A stretch of 64,000 nt of DNA from contig MNCI01009017.1 of NCBI GenBank assembly GCA_015680685.1, forward strand, positions 422,421 to 486,420, read 5' to 3'. A program made the translations under genes and the position numbers. Under the pieces are notes generated by a model, which searched no databases, was not told where the DNA came from, and saw only the letters and a list, made by a program, of their open reading frames with translations. Shown here piece by piece: positions 44,477-55,924 of the stretch; position 1 is the first letter of the stretch, and every line of letters starts with the position of its first letter. Source of the DNA: Gnetum montanum. Its lineage: Eukaryota > Streptophyta > Gnetopsida > Gnetales > Gnetaceae.

Positions 44477-45338
44477 NNNNNNNNNNNNNNNNNNNNNNNN
44501 NNNNNNNNNNNNNNNNNNNNNNNNNNNNNNNNNNNNNNNNNNNNNNNNNNNNNNNNNNNNNNNNNNNNNNNNNNNNNNNNNNNNNNNNNNNNNNNNNNNN
44601 NNNNNNNNNNNNNNNNNNNNNNNNNNNNNNNNNNNNNNNNNNNNNNNNNNNNNNNNNNNNNNNNNNNNNNNNNNNNNNNNNNNNNNNNNNNNNNNNNNNN
44701 NNNNNNNNNNNNNNNNNNNNNNNNNNNNNNNNNNNNNNNNNNNNNNNNNNNNNNNNNNNNNNNNNNNNNNNNNNNNNNNNNNNNNNNNNNNNNNNNNNNN
44801 NNNNNNNNNNNNNNNNNNNNNNNNNNNNNNNNNNNNNNNNNNNNNNNNNNNNNNNNNNNNNNNNNNNNNNNNNNNNNNNNNNNNNNNNNNNNNNNNNNNN
44901 NNNNNNNNNNNNNNNNNNNNNNNNNNNNNNNNNNNNNNNNNNNNNNNNNNNNNNNNNNNNNNNNNNNNNNNNNNNNNNNNNNNNNNNNNNNNNNNNNNNN
45001 NNNNNNNNNNNNNNNNNNNNNNNNNNNNNNNNNNNNNNNNNNNNNNNNNNNNNNNNNNNNNNNNNNNNNNNNNNNNNNNNNNNNNNNNNNNNNNNNNNNN
45101 NNNNNNNNNNNNNNNNNNNNNNNNNNNNNNNNNNNNNNNNNNNNNNNNNNNNNNNNNNNNNNNNNNNNNNNNNNNNNNNNNNNNNNNNNNNNNNNNNNNN
45201 NNNNNNNNNNNNNNNNNNNNNNNNNNNNNNNNNNNNNNNNNNNNNNNNNNNNNNNNNNNNNNNNNNNNNNNNNNNNNNNNNNNNNNNNNNNNNNNNNNNN
45301 NNNNNNNNNNNNNNNNNNNNNNNNNNNNNNNNNNNNNN
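44477..45338. other. Assembly gap (862 N)
   Basis: Covers the U5 end of the B 5' LTR, primer site, leader and gag N-terminus. Confidence 0.99.
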
Positions 45339-45851
45339 AGGAGTTGAGGGTGAGAGAGACTAATCACGATGAGCAACCGATTCCTTGATTAGCCGTACAC
45401 ATTTGTCAATGCTTGTAATCAAGCCGTACTCATGTCGTGCTAATGCAAGTAATAAATAACAGGTAGGAAATAACATGTAATAAACCTATTCCATGCACTG
45501 CAAGGTTTATCCACAAAGCTCGTCTTTATTGTTGTACACAACTTGCATTCAGGTACAAAGTTTCTTGAATAAAGATCCGTTCACTTGGAGACTCTTACTA
45601 CGGGCATATGGAAAATATTCTATCTCTAAAGTGATCAAGCTGCTAGAGTTTCCCTACTTTAAGCCTAGGATGGGAAATAAGGGGAGTGCCGCCTCTTATT
45701 TATAGATTTGGCGGCGGACCACAATATCGTGTACACGACATCGTAGGGGATGACGCGATATCGCGTACGTGATATTGCATGGGATGTGATATCGCGGCAA
45801 CCGTGATATCACGTACACGATATCACGGCTTGTGCATATCGCGTCTCATCA
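45339..45851 (-). repeat. 5' LTR of B (U3-R side visible)
   Basis: 513 bp visible, aligned with 36546-37025 at roughly 90% by eye, mostly transitions. TATA CTTATTTATAG is at 45694-45704. The palindromic array (45720-45832) has about one more 30-40 bp unit than the 3' LTR copy. It ends CGTCTCATCA before ATAAG. Confidence 0.92.
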
Positions 45852-45856
45852 ATAAG

Positions 45857-46760
45857 CCTACCTTTGCATAATATGTTGCATCATGTGTGTGAAAGTACCA
45901 AATATTAAGGATTACAGGAGATTTTCTTAAATAATCTTTAGTTAAATATGTTATTTATACTTATGATTCTTTTCCACCCAAATCAACTTTTAAATCATTT
46001 TTTTGAAAATACAAGATAATCCTCCTAATATCCTTCCTTGTATACGAGATCTAATAGTTGCTAACGTTATCCTACTAAAATGAGGTAAAATCAAAATTTA
46101 GAATGTTCTTCTTTCTAAGTTTTAACTACTCTAAAAATATAAAATTTTGTAAAAATTCAATATTATACAATGCAGTCATTTTAGTGGCAACACCACCATT
46201 TATATTTAGGAAACCATAGTGCAAATTTTTTAAGCATTTTTTGAAATTGTCCTATCTTTAATCATTGTAATATAATATACATTTAGAAAAGATACCTTAC
46301 CCTTTGCTTATGTTACTTTTACTTTTTTCCATTCTTCTATCTTCTTTGCAAGCTCTTCTTTTATGAGATCTTCATTTATCCAAATTTTTTCTCCTTTCAC
46401 ATTACTACAATTGTACAAAACTTTTTCTTGAGTAGTTAAATTACTAAATTTTATAATAATAGGATGTCATTTATCACCTTTGAATTTTGTAAAATAAGAA
46501 TCCAAGATTGTATTAAGAAAGATGTAGAGGTATATTTTTTTTGTTATAATATTATGAACAAAAGTTTTATAATTATCTTTTTAGGATCTAATGCTCTATA
46601 CCCTTCCTTTCTTTCCCCCTTCCAAACAAAACATCGATAATGTCATTGAAAGAAAAGGAAGAGGCTCAACCATTTTGGAGATGCCAATAATGGTTTTCAT
46701 TCTTGCAACTAATTCTAAAAAGCCTCTCCTCTAGGATAGGAAAAAGATCAATCCTTACCC
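45857..46760 (-). pseudogene. LINE 5' part: ORF1 end and endonuclease start
   Basis: 46490-46290 on the - strand reads HPIIIKFSNLTTQEKVLYNC, then VKGEKIWINEDLIKEELAKK. This matches the conserved C-terminal block of plant L1-type ORF1 (PIIVKF, VL, LKG-x-x-I-x-EDLT). Left of it, an FHTHDATYYAKVG segment at about 45900 resembles the FPP-x-D-S-x-YY endonuclease region and runs into 36047 once element B is removed. Heavily decayed. Confidence 0.5.
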
Positions 46761-49700
46761 TCTTTTAGAAGTACTATATTAAGTTTTCACTCCCAATAAG
46801 AGGTTTCGTATAAATCATAATAAGCCAATAAGCAATCTAAATCATAAATCTTCTAGAAGAAATTTAGGAATATCACAAGGACCATCCTTTCATGAATATA
46901 AGAAAATAGAAAATTAATATCCACAAGGTACTTTCTTATTTTACTATAAACTTGAAACTTTTTTAAAAATAATATTTATTCCTAGGAAATATATATAATT
47001 AAATTAAAATTTTTAGACATAGTATTACTCACTAGAATTGAACCCATAACATGGATTTTTAAATTCAAGAGTGTTGCCACTAGTCTACCATCTTAGTATG
47101 TTTCATTTTACTTAATTTGAGTAATAAATGAGCATGAAAGATATATGTTAGATTAATTCATTATCTTGAGAAAATAGGTGGTTAGTTAGTTATCTTCTTA
47201 TCTAACAAATAGTAATCAAGAACGATTTTTCTAGTTTGAGTTACATTTTATGCACTTGTATATGTATTATCAAATGTTTTTAAGGTACATAGTAAAATGT
47301 TTTCGATTAAATAACTTAATATTTTCTCTCTCTACTTCTTTCTTGTCATTCTTCCCTTTCCATCCCTTTTTCAAGTGTCCAAATGTTTGTGTTGCTTTTT
47401 ATTTTGAATTATTATTCTTTTTTTGAGTATTTACATAAGATAATGAAGGTTGTTAGATGATAATAATAATCTTAATTATATCAGTAAATTCTTTCTTTCT
47501 TATTAAAAAAAGAAACTTCACAAAATATTGGTGAGTTGTATTTGGATTAATTTTTTTAAGTATGTAGTTCTTGTATTAATTAGGATAAATCATCTCATTT
47601 TAGAAAGGATTGGTTCCCAACTTAATTTAGAATGAATAAAATCAATCCATTAGAAAGAAGAAGGCTAGATGAATTTTAAACTTCTTAGAATTTCTCTTGA
47701 GTTTAATCTTTTCAAACATTGTGTAATACCCTTATTAATTTTCTATAAAATCTTATAAATAAATATTAAGGTTTCAAAACCCTAAGGATTTGAACTTAAC
47801 CTTGATATAACTAAATAAGATATTAAATATTTAACAACTAAAAATTATAGATTTGAAATATAAATACAATAGTACAACATGACATAAAAAATTTATTATT
47901 CCTAACATAAATATTTAAATAAAACTAATTAAAAACAATATGGAAATTAATGCAATCACAAAAGTGTAGATGTTAAAGAAGAAAATGAATCACATAAGTA
48001 GAAAGTACGTGAGAAGATGATTCCAATGACACTTATTCTACCTCAATCAAACTTCTAGAAACAAAGTTATTAATGTTTACAACTTATGAAGAAAATATTA
48101 AAATAATATTAAGATAATAATAGCTAATAAAATAATATTTTTCTATGAATGTATAGCACACAATAAAATGAAAAATTATCCTTATAATATTCCAAATAAG
48201 ATGGTATTGACAAAAATTTCATAGCTAGCATACTTAATTACTTATTTAAAAAACTAGCTACATGGTTAACATATCCAAATTTTGTATAATTTTTTAATTT
48301 ACAAAAATAAAAAAAATATAAAATTTATTTTTAAAGTTAGAAGTGTAGAAAAACATTCCTTCTTGAGGAATTGAAGGTTGTTTCACTTTGAAACAAAGGT
48401 TGGAGAAGTTTGAAGATCCTTATGGGTTCCATGCTATCTTAACCATAACTAATGCACTACATGGCTTTGATTCTTTGTATGCTACATCATAAGGATGTGT
48501 AGGCTTTGGAAGAACCTTTGGCTTTAATGCTTAGATCATTTTCCTTCTCTATAAGGGCTTAGGGCTAGATGCATTGGATTAGGAGCATGTCTTAGCTTTG
48601 TTAAGAAAGCAATGTTGTATGTGTATGTTAGTGTTCTTTTAAGTACTTTGTTCATGTTGCATTGGTTTGGTCACTTCTATGATTATAAAGCATCCTCACA
48701 CTACTCCTAACCATGAATTAACGTGTGTCATGTGGGTTGTGTACTTATACTATGCTTACAGGTTTTTGAGGATGTTGAGGTATAGTCCACTTGAAGTCTA
48801 ATCTATAACAATTGGCTTCCTTTGTATCCTTGGGTGATGATAAGAGGTGCTTTCCTAGAGTAGTACCTCTACACTTGTTATTTAATACCTTACAAACTAA
48901 GATTAAGCTAAAAAGGTATTACTTAAAGATAAACAAAATATACATAAAAACATAAATAACTACTTAAAGAAAAATGTTGGATGCCAAGAATAATATAATA
49001 GGTGAAGTATTAGACTCCATAAAAATAACTTCAGAGGAGTAGAAAAATGTTGAGAAAAAAGATAAAAATGTTATAAAATAGTGATAATAGCTCCTTGCAT
49101 ACAAAACTTAACCTATCCCTTAATAAAAATTATTTGAATCCCTATTGCCTAATCCCAAAATAACATTGGCAAGATAACAAAAAATATAACATGATAATAC
49201 AAAAAAAGTACATAACAATTTAAATATATTAAAAGAAATTGGGCTCTAATGACAGAAAAATCTATTAAATAACAACAACTGAAAAATAATCAATGTTAAA
49301 ATAAATTCATAACCAAGTTGGGCCTGCACCAAACATACAAAGATCCTAGCTAAATATTATAGCTTAGGAGAAATATAATTGATAACTAGCAACTTAATGG
49401 CTAACCTAAAATTGCTTTAAATAAGAATCTAAGCATAAAATTCTTCACCTAACTTTTCCTCATCACATCTAACTAACTTATTTGAAAGGTATAAAAAATA
49501 CAATGGGAATTAGTCCTAAGATTGAGTAGGAAAAATAAGCTACAAAATACTCCCTTGTAGGTTTCTGTTTTAGGCATAAGGTAGTTGGATAGGTATGGAC
49601 AAGGAGTAGCTGCGATAGAAGAGTTAGTAAAAAAATATACAAAAATTCATAGATCAATATGAAATGATAAAAAATAATTAAATTAAATATCCAAAAATCA

Positions 49701-50103
49701 TATAATATAGAAAAGAGGCTATATACCACCATCCAATAAATCCAAATAAAATCAAGATTAAATAAATGATACTTACCAAGAAAGAAAACTTATATAGGTA
49801 TCCAGATTTCTATCAAGAAAGAAGACCTATGTAGGTGTTTCTACAAGATTGTTATTCTTACAGTTCTATAAGAACACCTCCACAAATAAAATGCTAAGTA
49901 TCTAATCCATAGCCATAAATGGTCTTTTAAATGATGTAATCCTTGACTAGATCAATGATTCAAAAATGAAGAGGTATGATTCTATAATAAAATACAAACA
50001 TATCCTACAATCTGCGATCTAGAAATGATAGAAAAATTGATAAATAATAATAAAATCAATGAAACCTAAGCATTGTTGATAAAGCCTAAGTGATATAAGC
50101 ATA
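46761..50103. other. AT-rich unassigned region
   Basis: About 3.3 kb with stops in all frames and no domain I can name. 48340-48850 is less AT-rich and has LTR-like character (no termini seen). A 37-bp imperfect tandem repeat (CAAGAAAGAA-ACyTAT-TAGGT) is at 49778-49850. A - strand frame of 84 codons at 49478-49732 is hydrophobic but biased by AT content. Confidence 0.5.
47010..47100 (-). repeat. tRNA-like SINE relic (second copy)
   Basis: On the - strand GGTAGACTAGTGGCAACACTC (A-box-like; key TAGACTAGTGG), then 35 bp later ATGGGTTCAATTCTAGTGAG (B-box-like GGTTCAATTC). Same order and sequence type as 7210-7295. Confidence 0.5.
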
Positions 50104-50108
50104 CTTAT

Positions 50109-51095
50109 TGATGAGTGGCAAGGTACCCCTACACTCAACCATACGAAACGAGCGTCGCACGCGTGATCCGGTCGAACTCCGCAGATGGACTAGTTGTAGC
50201 ACCTAGACAATTAGCCTTAGGTCGTAGTTCACTGTCTTCCCACCTAGACTAGTTTTGCATATGTCACGTATGGTTTAGTCTAGATGAGGTGTATGATGTG
50301 TTCCTAAATCTAATGCTACTCCTGAAGGCAGTGGAAAATAATATTTAACTAAACTAAACTAGGAGGAAAAGGGTAAGAAAATCTAATCTAGCCTAAGTGC
50401 GACGAGCAACCGATTCCTTGATCAACCGTACACATCTTGGACTTCATGCATGACTAGCACTGGGACTACCAAGCGTAGCTCCGAGGTACGCCACTAGGAT
50501 TACCAAGCGCAGATCCCAAATACGCCATTGGGTTACCAAGCGTAGATCCTGGATACGCCATTGGGCTACCAAGTAGTCACACTTAAATGCTCGTAACCAA
50601 GTCGTACTCGTTCCACTTCTAGGAGTTTAAGGGTGAGAGACTAATCGCGATGAGTAACCGATTCCTTAACTAGCCGTGCACACTCGTAGATGCTCGTAGT
50701 CAATTCGTACTCACATCGCGCTATGAAAGCAATAAATAACATTAAATAAATAACAAATAAATAAACTAAGTGAATGCTGCAATGATGAAGTAATCTCGAT
50801 CTTTATTTCTGGTCATGTGCATGTCCAAGTACGACACACTTGAATAAAGACATCGTACAATTACATTCACCACACTGTGGGCAGACACGGAAAAAATTCT
50901 AACTTTGGAGGGATCAAACTGCCAGAGCTTCGCTACTCTAAAACTAGGATTCTAAACAAGGGAGAGCCATGTATTATTTATAGATATGACAGTGGACTGT
51001 GATATCACGTACATGATATCATAGGGAAAGATGCGATATCGCGTACGCGATATCGCATACGTGATATCGCAGCCAGTGCAAACCGCGTCTCATCA
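50109..51095 (-). repeat. 3' LTR of C (987 bp)
   Basis: TGATGAGTGGCAAGG to CGTCTCATCA on the + strand. A 28-nt perfect palindrome is at 51031-51058. TATA ATTATTTATAG is at about 50973-50983. The U5 minisatellite is at 50468-50575. Confidence 0.93.
51031..51058. promoter_or_regulatory. 28-nt perfect palindrome in U3 of C
   Basis: ATGCGATATCGCGT followed by its exact inverse, the longest intact palindrome of the family in this window. It retains eight CpG sites although the elements are otherwise CpG-poor. Confidence 0.85.
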
Positions 51096-51107
51096 TACCC
51101 CCACGAC
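51096..51107 (-). other. Polypurine tract of C
   Basis: TACCCCCACGAC on the + strand is the complement of GTCGTGGGGGTA, next to the LTR. Confidence 0.83.
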
Positions 51108-51268
51108 TGAATAAAAACTCGTCCTTGAGTTACAAGGAGAAAAAGCTTCAGTGATTACACAGTGGATAGGTATGGGATTATTAACTGAAAAAAGAAATGG
51201 ACTAATGCCATAGTGTGGGAAGACACAACATAGAGAAAAAAAATACTACAACTACAAAAATGTGGAAC

Positions 51269-54041
51269 TCATGTAGTTCCTGGTGGTGGTGGCTCCTCCA
51301 TGGGTGCTTTCCCTTTGTCACGTGCTCCAAGCTTTGAAGGTTGCTGATGCTGAAGAATAGCCTGGAGCTTCTCCTCTTCGATCTAAGGATCTTGTGCCAT
51401 CCATGCTGATGCTCCAATGTTTGATGGAGTTAGCACTTCCCACGGACAGGGTAGTTGTGGGAACATCTGATTAGCTTTGACGTACCATGCCACGAACACC
51501 CATCTTTCCTCTTCATAGGCTCTAGCTTTGTCTTTGTATTCATGAAGTTCTGTTAGCTATCGAGCCAAGTTGGTTGCCACATCTTTCTATCCTTGGTAGC
51601 TTTCTTTTACCACTTGCGACATCTAGTTTTTCAGCCAACTTCTTTCTCTCTGCAAATTCTACTTCATATTTGATATGCGTGGAAGCTACCTGCTGCTCGA
51701 GCTCTGACCTTGGGCATCCTGCTGTTAATATGGCCAGGTTGGCATATCGAAGGTTTGCCAACTTCATGTATTCAGTTAAGTCCTAGATCTGCAGGTCCTG
51801 GTTCTTAATTTCCACTTGGTAGGCGTAGGTGTAAGTGTCCAATATGGCCCCCCAATCAATGTGCTGGGCACTGATGTTGTTGATTTGAGTTTTGGCCATA
51901 TGGATCTCCTTCTCCAGGATTTGTTTGTACATCCCCACCTGATCACGGAAATGCTCCTTCAGCTTCTCATGTCATTTAGCCTGATTCTTCCATGCGCTAA
52001 TTTCGATGGTTGATTTTTGTTGAATAGCGCATACCTCCTCCATTAAGAGGGTTCGATTTTCTCTGGCTAAATGGCTTACATCTCGGTTGACCCGAATAAA
52101 CTCTTCTCACAATTGATGAAATTGTTCATTGAGAACATTCTTTTGCTTCTCCACAGAAGTCAACCAAAGGTTATCTACAACCAACTGCTTATTCTCTTCT
52201 TGCAAGGCCTTGAGTACCTTAAGATGTGTATGAGTTTGCGCCTTTGTTGCGGAGGCATCCCAAGTGGCTGTCTCCTTTTCTTCTGCCACCTTCTTATTTT
52301 TTGCAATTAATTTTGTTAGTTGCTTGGTTCTAAAATTGTCTAGCTGGTCTGCAGAAACCAATCGCAAGGGATCCCGCTGTGCTGCTTGTAAGGCTATGAG
52401 ATGCTCTTGTAGTTTCTGCACTTCAGCTTCAACATGCTCTACCCTTACTTCAGATAGGACCAGCTTCCCCTTTATGGAAATGAGGTCTGATTGAATTATC
52501 GTTACATCCTGGGGGATGTCAAACAGGGATGTCAAAACTTGTCTTGTTTGAAGCAATCTGTCCAATACATCCTCATGTTCCATAGGAGTCATTGAGGTTC
52601 CAGCAATAGTTTGAGCATCCTGTGCTCCTGAAAGATCTTTTGGTGGCACAACAGGTACATTGAAAGACTCTTTGATGTGGTCAACGACCAATTCAGCAGC
52701 TCCTACGGCTTCCTGATGTTGCATGACCACCACCGTGGCCCCTTCACCAGTCTCTAATTGAACTTGAAAAGATGCCACGTGTCCAGAGATCTGTTGTGAC
52801 CATCTACTTTTCCCTCCTCCTATTTGCATTGATAACTCACCCCATGTGCAATCTACTGAAATCGTAGGCTGGTTGGTATCATCGATGACGTGGAAGAGAT
52901 TGGCATCATCACGACTTCCCTAACTAACCATCTCAGTGATGGCCCTCAGATGGCTCATCGACGGTCTGTAGTCTTGTGGTGGCGGCTGATCCTAGCCTGT
53001 GCTGGGTCCTGCTTCTTGTTGTTGGCTAGGACCTGTGGCTGGAGGTTGATTGGGTCCTGCGAGTTGAGTTGCAGGGGATCCAGCCATTTCTTCTTCATCT
53101 TCTTTATCTGGTCCCAGCTCTTCGCCAGTGCTCTTTCTTGGAGCTGGCACCTTTAATAATTCAGCGTAAGAAGCATTTTGGGCTTTTTGAAGGACGTCAT
53201 TTGTGTATCCCCGAATACCAACCCGACGGCATAATTTTCTAATAAGGCAGGGAAAAGGGAGTGCCATCTTCCTTGACTTCCGTTCTTCGAATCACCTTAG
53301 GATCTCCGTCAAATCTAGCTGGGGAAGGTTAGCGTTAACCTTTTCCATCAACACTGCACATCCTCTTGCCGTGTACATTGATATTCTTTTCAAACCTTTT
53401 GTGGGGAAGAGGTGATAGGTTCCAATTTTGAAATAAACTCTCTCTTCCATTGTCAGCTCACCAAAAGCTTTATCTCTACCATAAGCCTTCTCTAGCCAAT
53501 CCTTTCGCACATCAGGGTCGGATCGGGTGGATAACCGAGCAACATGGGGGCCTGAATTTGGAAGGTTTAACACCTTCAAAATCGCCTGTGCAAAAAAATC
53601 TACTTTCACACCACCAATGTTGACTGTGGTGCCTTGCTCCTTATTGTGCCAAAATAGGTACATTTCTCCTAAGTACTAGGCACCTTTTTCAGAGAGGGTA
53701 GGCCATAAGGGAGATCCTTTAAGGTGATCCCTAACAACCTCAGGAGTGAACTTTGCAAAAGATTTGAAGTTAAGTTCCACAATCACCGAAGCAATTGTGG
53801 ACTTCGTATGGATAGCCTGAACACATTTCGGGAGCAACGTGAGTTGTTGTCCCAATTCAGGCGCAGCAGCTCCTCCTTCTGTCTGCTTGGATCATCTGGT
53901 AGGAGGTTTTTCTTGATGGATGCTAAATGAGTGCACCTCCTGTTCATTATGTTGTTTGACAAGGCCTTGCCTTCTACCTCTCTGAGGTTTTTTTGCTCCA
54001 CCATGGGTAGGACTCTTCTGCTATGAACGTTTTGGGGCCAT
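51269..54041 (-). pseudogene. ORF3: Transposase_32-like plus coiled coil (C)
   Basis: The best copy of ORF3, about 924 codons in one frame except for a frameshift near 51590 and about nine stops. Start ATG at 54041 directly after the acceptor. N-terminal part: FKSFAKFTPEVVRDHLKGS, then MYLFWHNKEQGTTVNIGGVK, VDFFAQAILKVLNLP, ERVYFKIGTYHLFP and PFPCLIRKLCRRVGIRGYT (to about 53200). An acidic Gly/Pro/Gln linker (53130-52980) is followed by a coiled coil (52640-51600) of Leu/Glu/Lys/Gln heptads. The tail has MFPQLPCPWEVLT and MEEPPPPGTT. No transmembrane segment is evident, unlike retroviral Env. Function unknown; sequence family assigned by eye. Confidence 0.8.
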
Positions 54042-54072
54042 CTACAATCACACGGGCCAATGTTAGTAAGGT
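54042..54072 (-). promoter_or_regulatory. Branch point and 3' splice acceptor before ORF3 (C)
   Basis: On the - strand CCTTACTAACA (exact TACTAAC branch) is followed by GTGTGATTGTAG and then ATG. Same arrangement as in A at 20886-20913. Confidence 0.62.
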
Positions 54073-54507
54073 TGTTTTCAAATTCAAGTTATACCTTACT
54101 ACATGCATTTATTGAAGATCTTATGTTATTGTGTGATTGTGCCCAAAAATTATAATGATGGGTCCTATGAATTAGGTGGATTTTCATTTTAATCTCCCGG
54201 TATACTTAAGGGCATATGATTTTTGGCACAATTTTTCTAAGTGTTAGTATTAATTACCCTAATTGATGTCCCTTGGGTGATGACAAATTTCAAAAACTTT
54301 AGGCACTTTTCGGCAAATGTCTCTCCCCCACGACTAAACTGAACACTCCGGGTTCAAGCAGGTTCAAACGGAATTAAAATCAGAGTACCAGCGTGCAAGA
54401 TATAGGTGAAAAAGCAAGGGTCACGCAATCGCAAGTCGCAGAGAAAAAATTCAAAAACTCCCCCCCCCTGTAAATGCCCAAATGATGCTAAGTGTTGCAG
54501 CGGGGGT

Positions 54508-54560
54508 TCCTATTTATAGGGAAATAGGACGCGATATCACGTACGTGATATATCGTCCCA
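54508..54560 (-). promoter_or_regulatory. Internal U3-like promoter before ORF3 (C)
   Basis: On the - strand CGATATATCACGTACGTGAT and ATCGCG form a GATATC-type palindrome, followed by TATA (CCCTATAAATAGG, complement of 54508-54522). It lies about 470 bp upstream of the ORF3 ATG. The palindrome is of the type in C's own LTR, not that in A. Confidence 0.72.
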
Positions 54561-55849
54561 ACTAAGGTGAGACACATGAAAAAGATCGAATTTTTAATGA
54601 TTTTCTTGAAATTATTAGTGTAAAATGAGGACATTGACAAAGATTAATATATTCAAGGGTAATTACATGAATTCGAGAGGCACTTGAATGATAATTATGT
54701 GAATTTAACAGTTAAAAACATTGGCGGTTATGAAGAAAAGGGAATGTAATGGTACATTGGAATGTTAAAGTTTTGAGGGTTAATAAATGGGAAAGAAATT
54801 TATGAAAATTAAGCTGAGGGTAAGAAATTATGTGTTCGAGCTAGAGGATTAATGAATATTACAACAAAATTACACAAGTGGGTCCTCCCCAAAGCAGGTT
54901 TCAACCTATTATGCCCTTGTGTAATCACACTTAAAGTGTCTGTGGGCACTAGAAGGGTTAGATGTAATCTGCACTAACTCCACAAAACACATGCATGTAA
55001 ATATCACCAAATTGAGATGAAAATTCTATGCTACGCAGAACATGAGCTACAATTACATGAACAGTGAGATGAGACGAAGTATAGAAAAGGATCATAGAGA
55101 TTGGGACATGAGGTATCTGACCCAGGGCACAATGAATCCTGCGTGTAAAGCATGATTAACGTGTCATTGACCCATCGTTCCAAGATCAGGACCAAGTCCA
55201 TCCTTCTAATCAGTGACATCGCATTGTTGCATCCCATGATGAACAACTATGAGAGTACCATAACAACAAGGTGTACGATCACTTGGCATTTAGTACAAGG
55301 GAGGAGTGAGTTTTGTTTTATGGAACTTTTCTTTTTCTTTTTCTTTTTTTTCTTTTTTCACTTTACTGATTCCAGAGAAGTTGCCAACCTTCAGGCATGG
55401 GTGCATGTCTTTCCAGTGGGACCCCCTAGAATAGCTTTTGATTTTTGAGTGCCCTTTTGATTACTCTTACTCCCATTTTTCATTAGATCTACAAGGATCT
55501 TAGTACAGCCATATTGCATGATAACTCCCACAGATGTCACCAAAGAGAATCCATAAGTCCCCTTGGTGTCACACCCTAATCATTCCCTCTTGGTCCATCC
55601 TTCTTCATTCTGGGTACAATGAACACAAACTTAATCTTAAGTTTTAGAAATTTCAAGAATATCACTGTACCCTCAAACAGAATCTCTTATTTATAGAGTG
55701 GATGACTGGATGTAGTGGGCTCACTGTTTCAAATAATTGATCACTGATGACTTAATAACATAAAACACACCTCAACTAATGATCCACATGAGTGTTTTAT
55801 TCATAGATGAGATTACTTACACAAACATGAAAATACAAACACACAAAAA
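54561..55849 (-). other. Non-coding spacer between gag and ORF3 (C)
   Basis: 1.3 kb without a credible frame. 54880-54990 matches the B spacer. A pyrimidine run (CTTTTTC)n is at 55327-55358 on the + strand. Confidence 0.5.
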
Positions 55850-55924
55850 GATAAAACAAAAAGTTGAAAAATGAAAAACTAAAAAACAAAAAGTTGTAAA
55901 ATTAAAGAAATTGAAAAATATTTA
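55850..55924 (-). other. T-rich TTTTACAA box of C
   Basis: On the - strand TTTACAACTTTTTGTTTT and similar. It sits right after the deleted pol, so the deletion ended just before it. Confidence 0.6.

Larger units (their letters stand above)
36048..45851 (-). mobile_element. Athila-like gypsy element B (9.8 kb)
   Basis: Complete at both ends with a perfect duplication ATAAG (36043-36047 and 45852-45856). Reading on the - strand: 5' LTR (ends at 45851, partly in a gap), gag, protease, RT, RNase H, integrase, T-rich box, short spacer, polypurine tract and 3' LTR 36048-37025. It has the best preserved gag-pol in the window. ORF3 and its promoter are absent. It is inserted in the LINE endonuclease. 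Confidence 0.95.

Noticed and set aside
47010-47100. Functional tRNA gene
   Set aside because: No cloverleaf can be drawn by eye; only A- and B-box-like segments remain.
55152-55448. 98-codon + strand frame with a Phe run in C
   Set aside because: Runs through a pyrimidine tract in the spacer, opposite to element direction, with no similarity to anything recognised.
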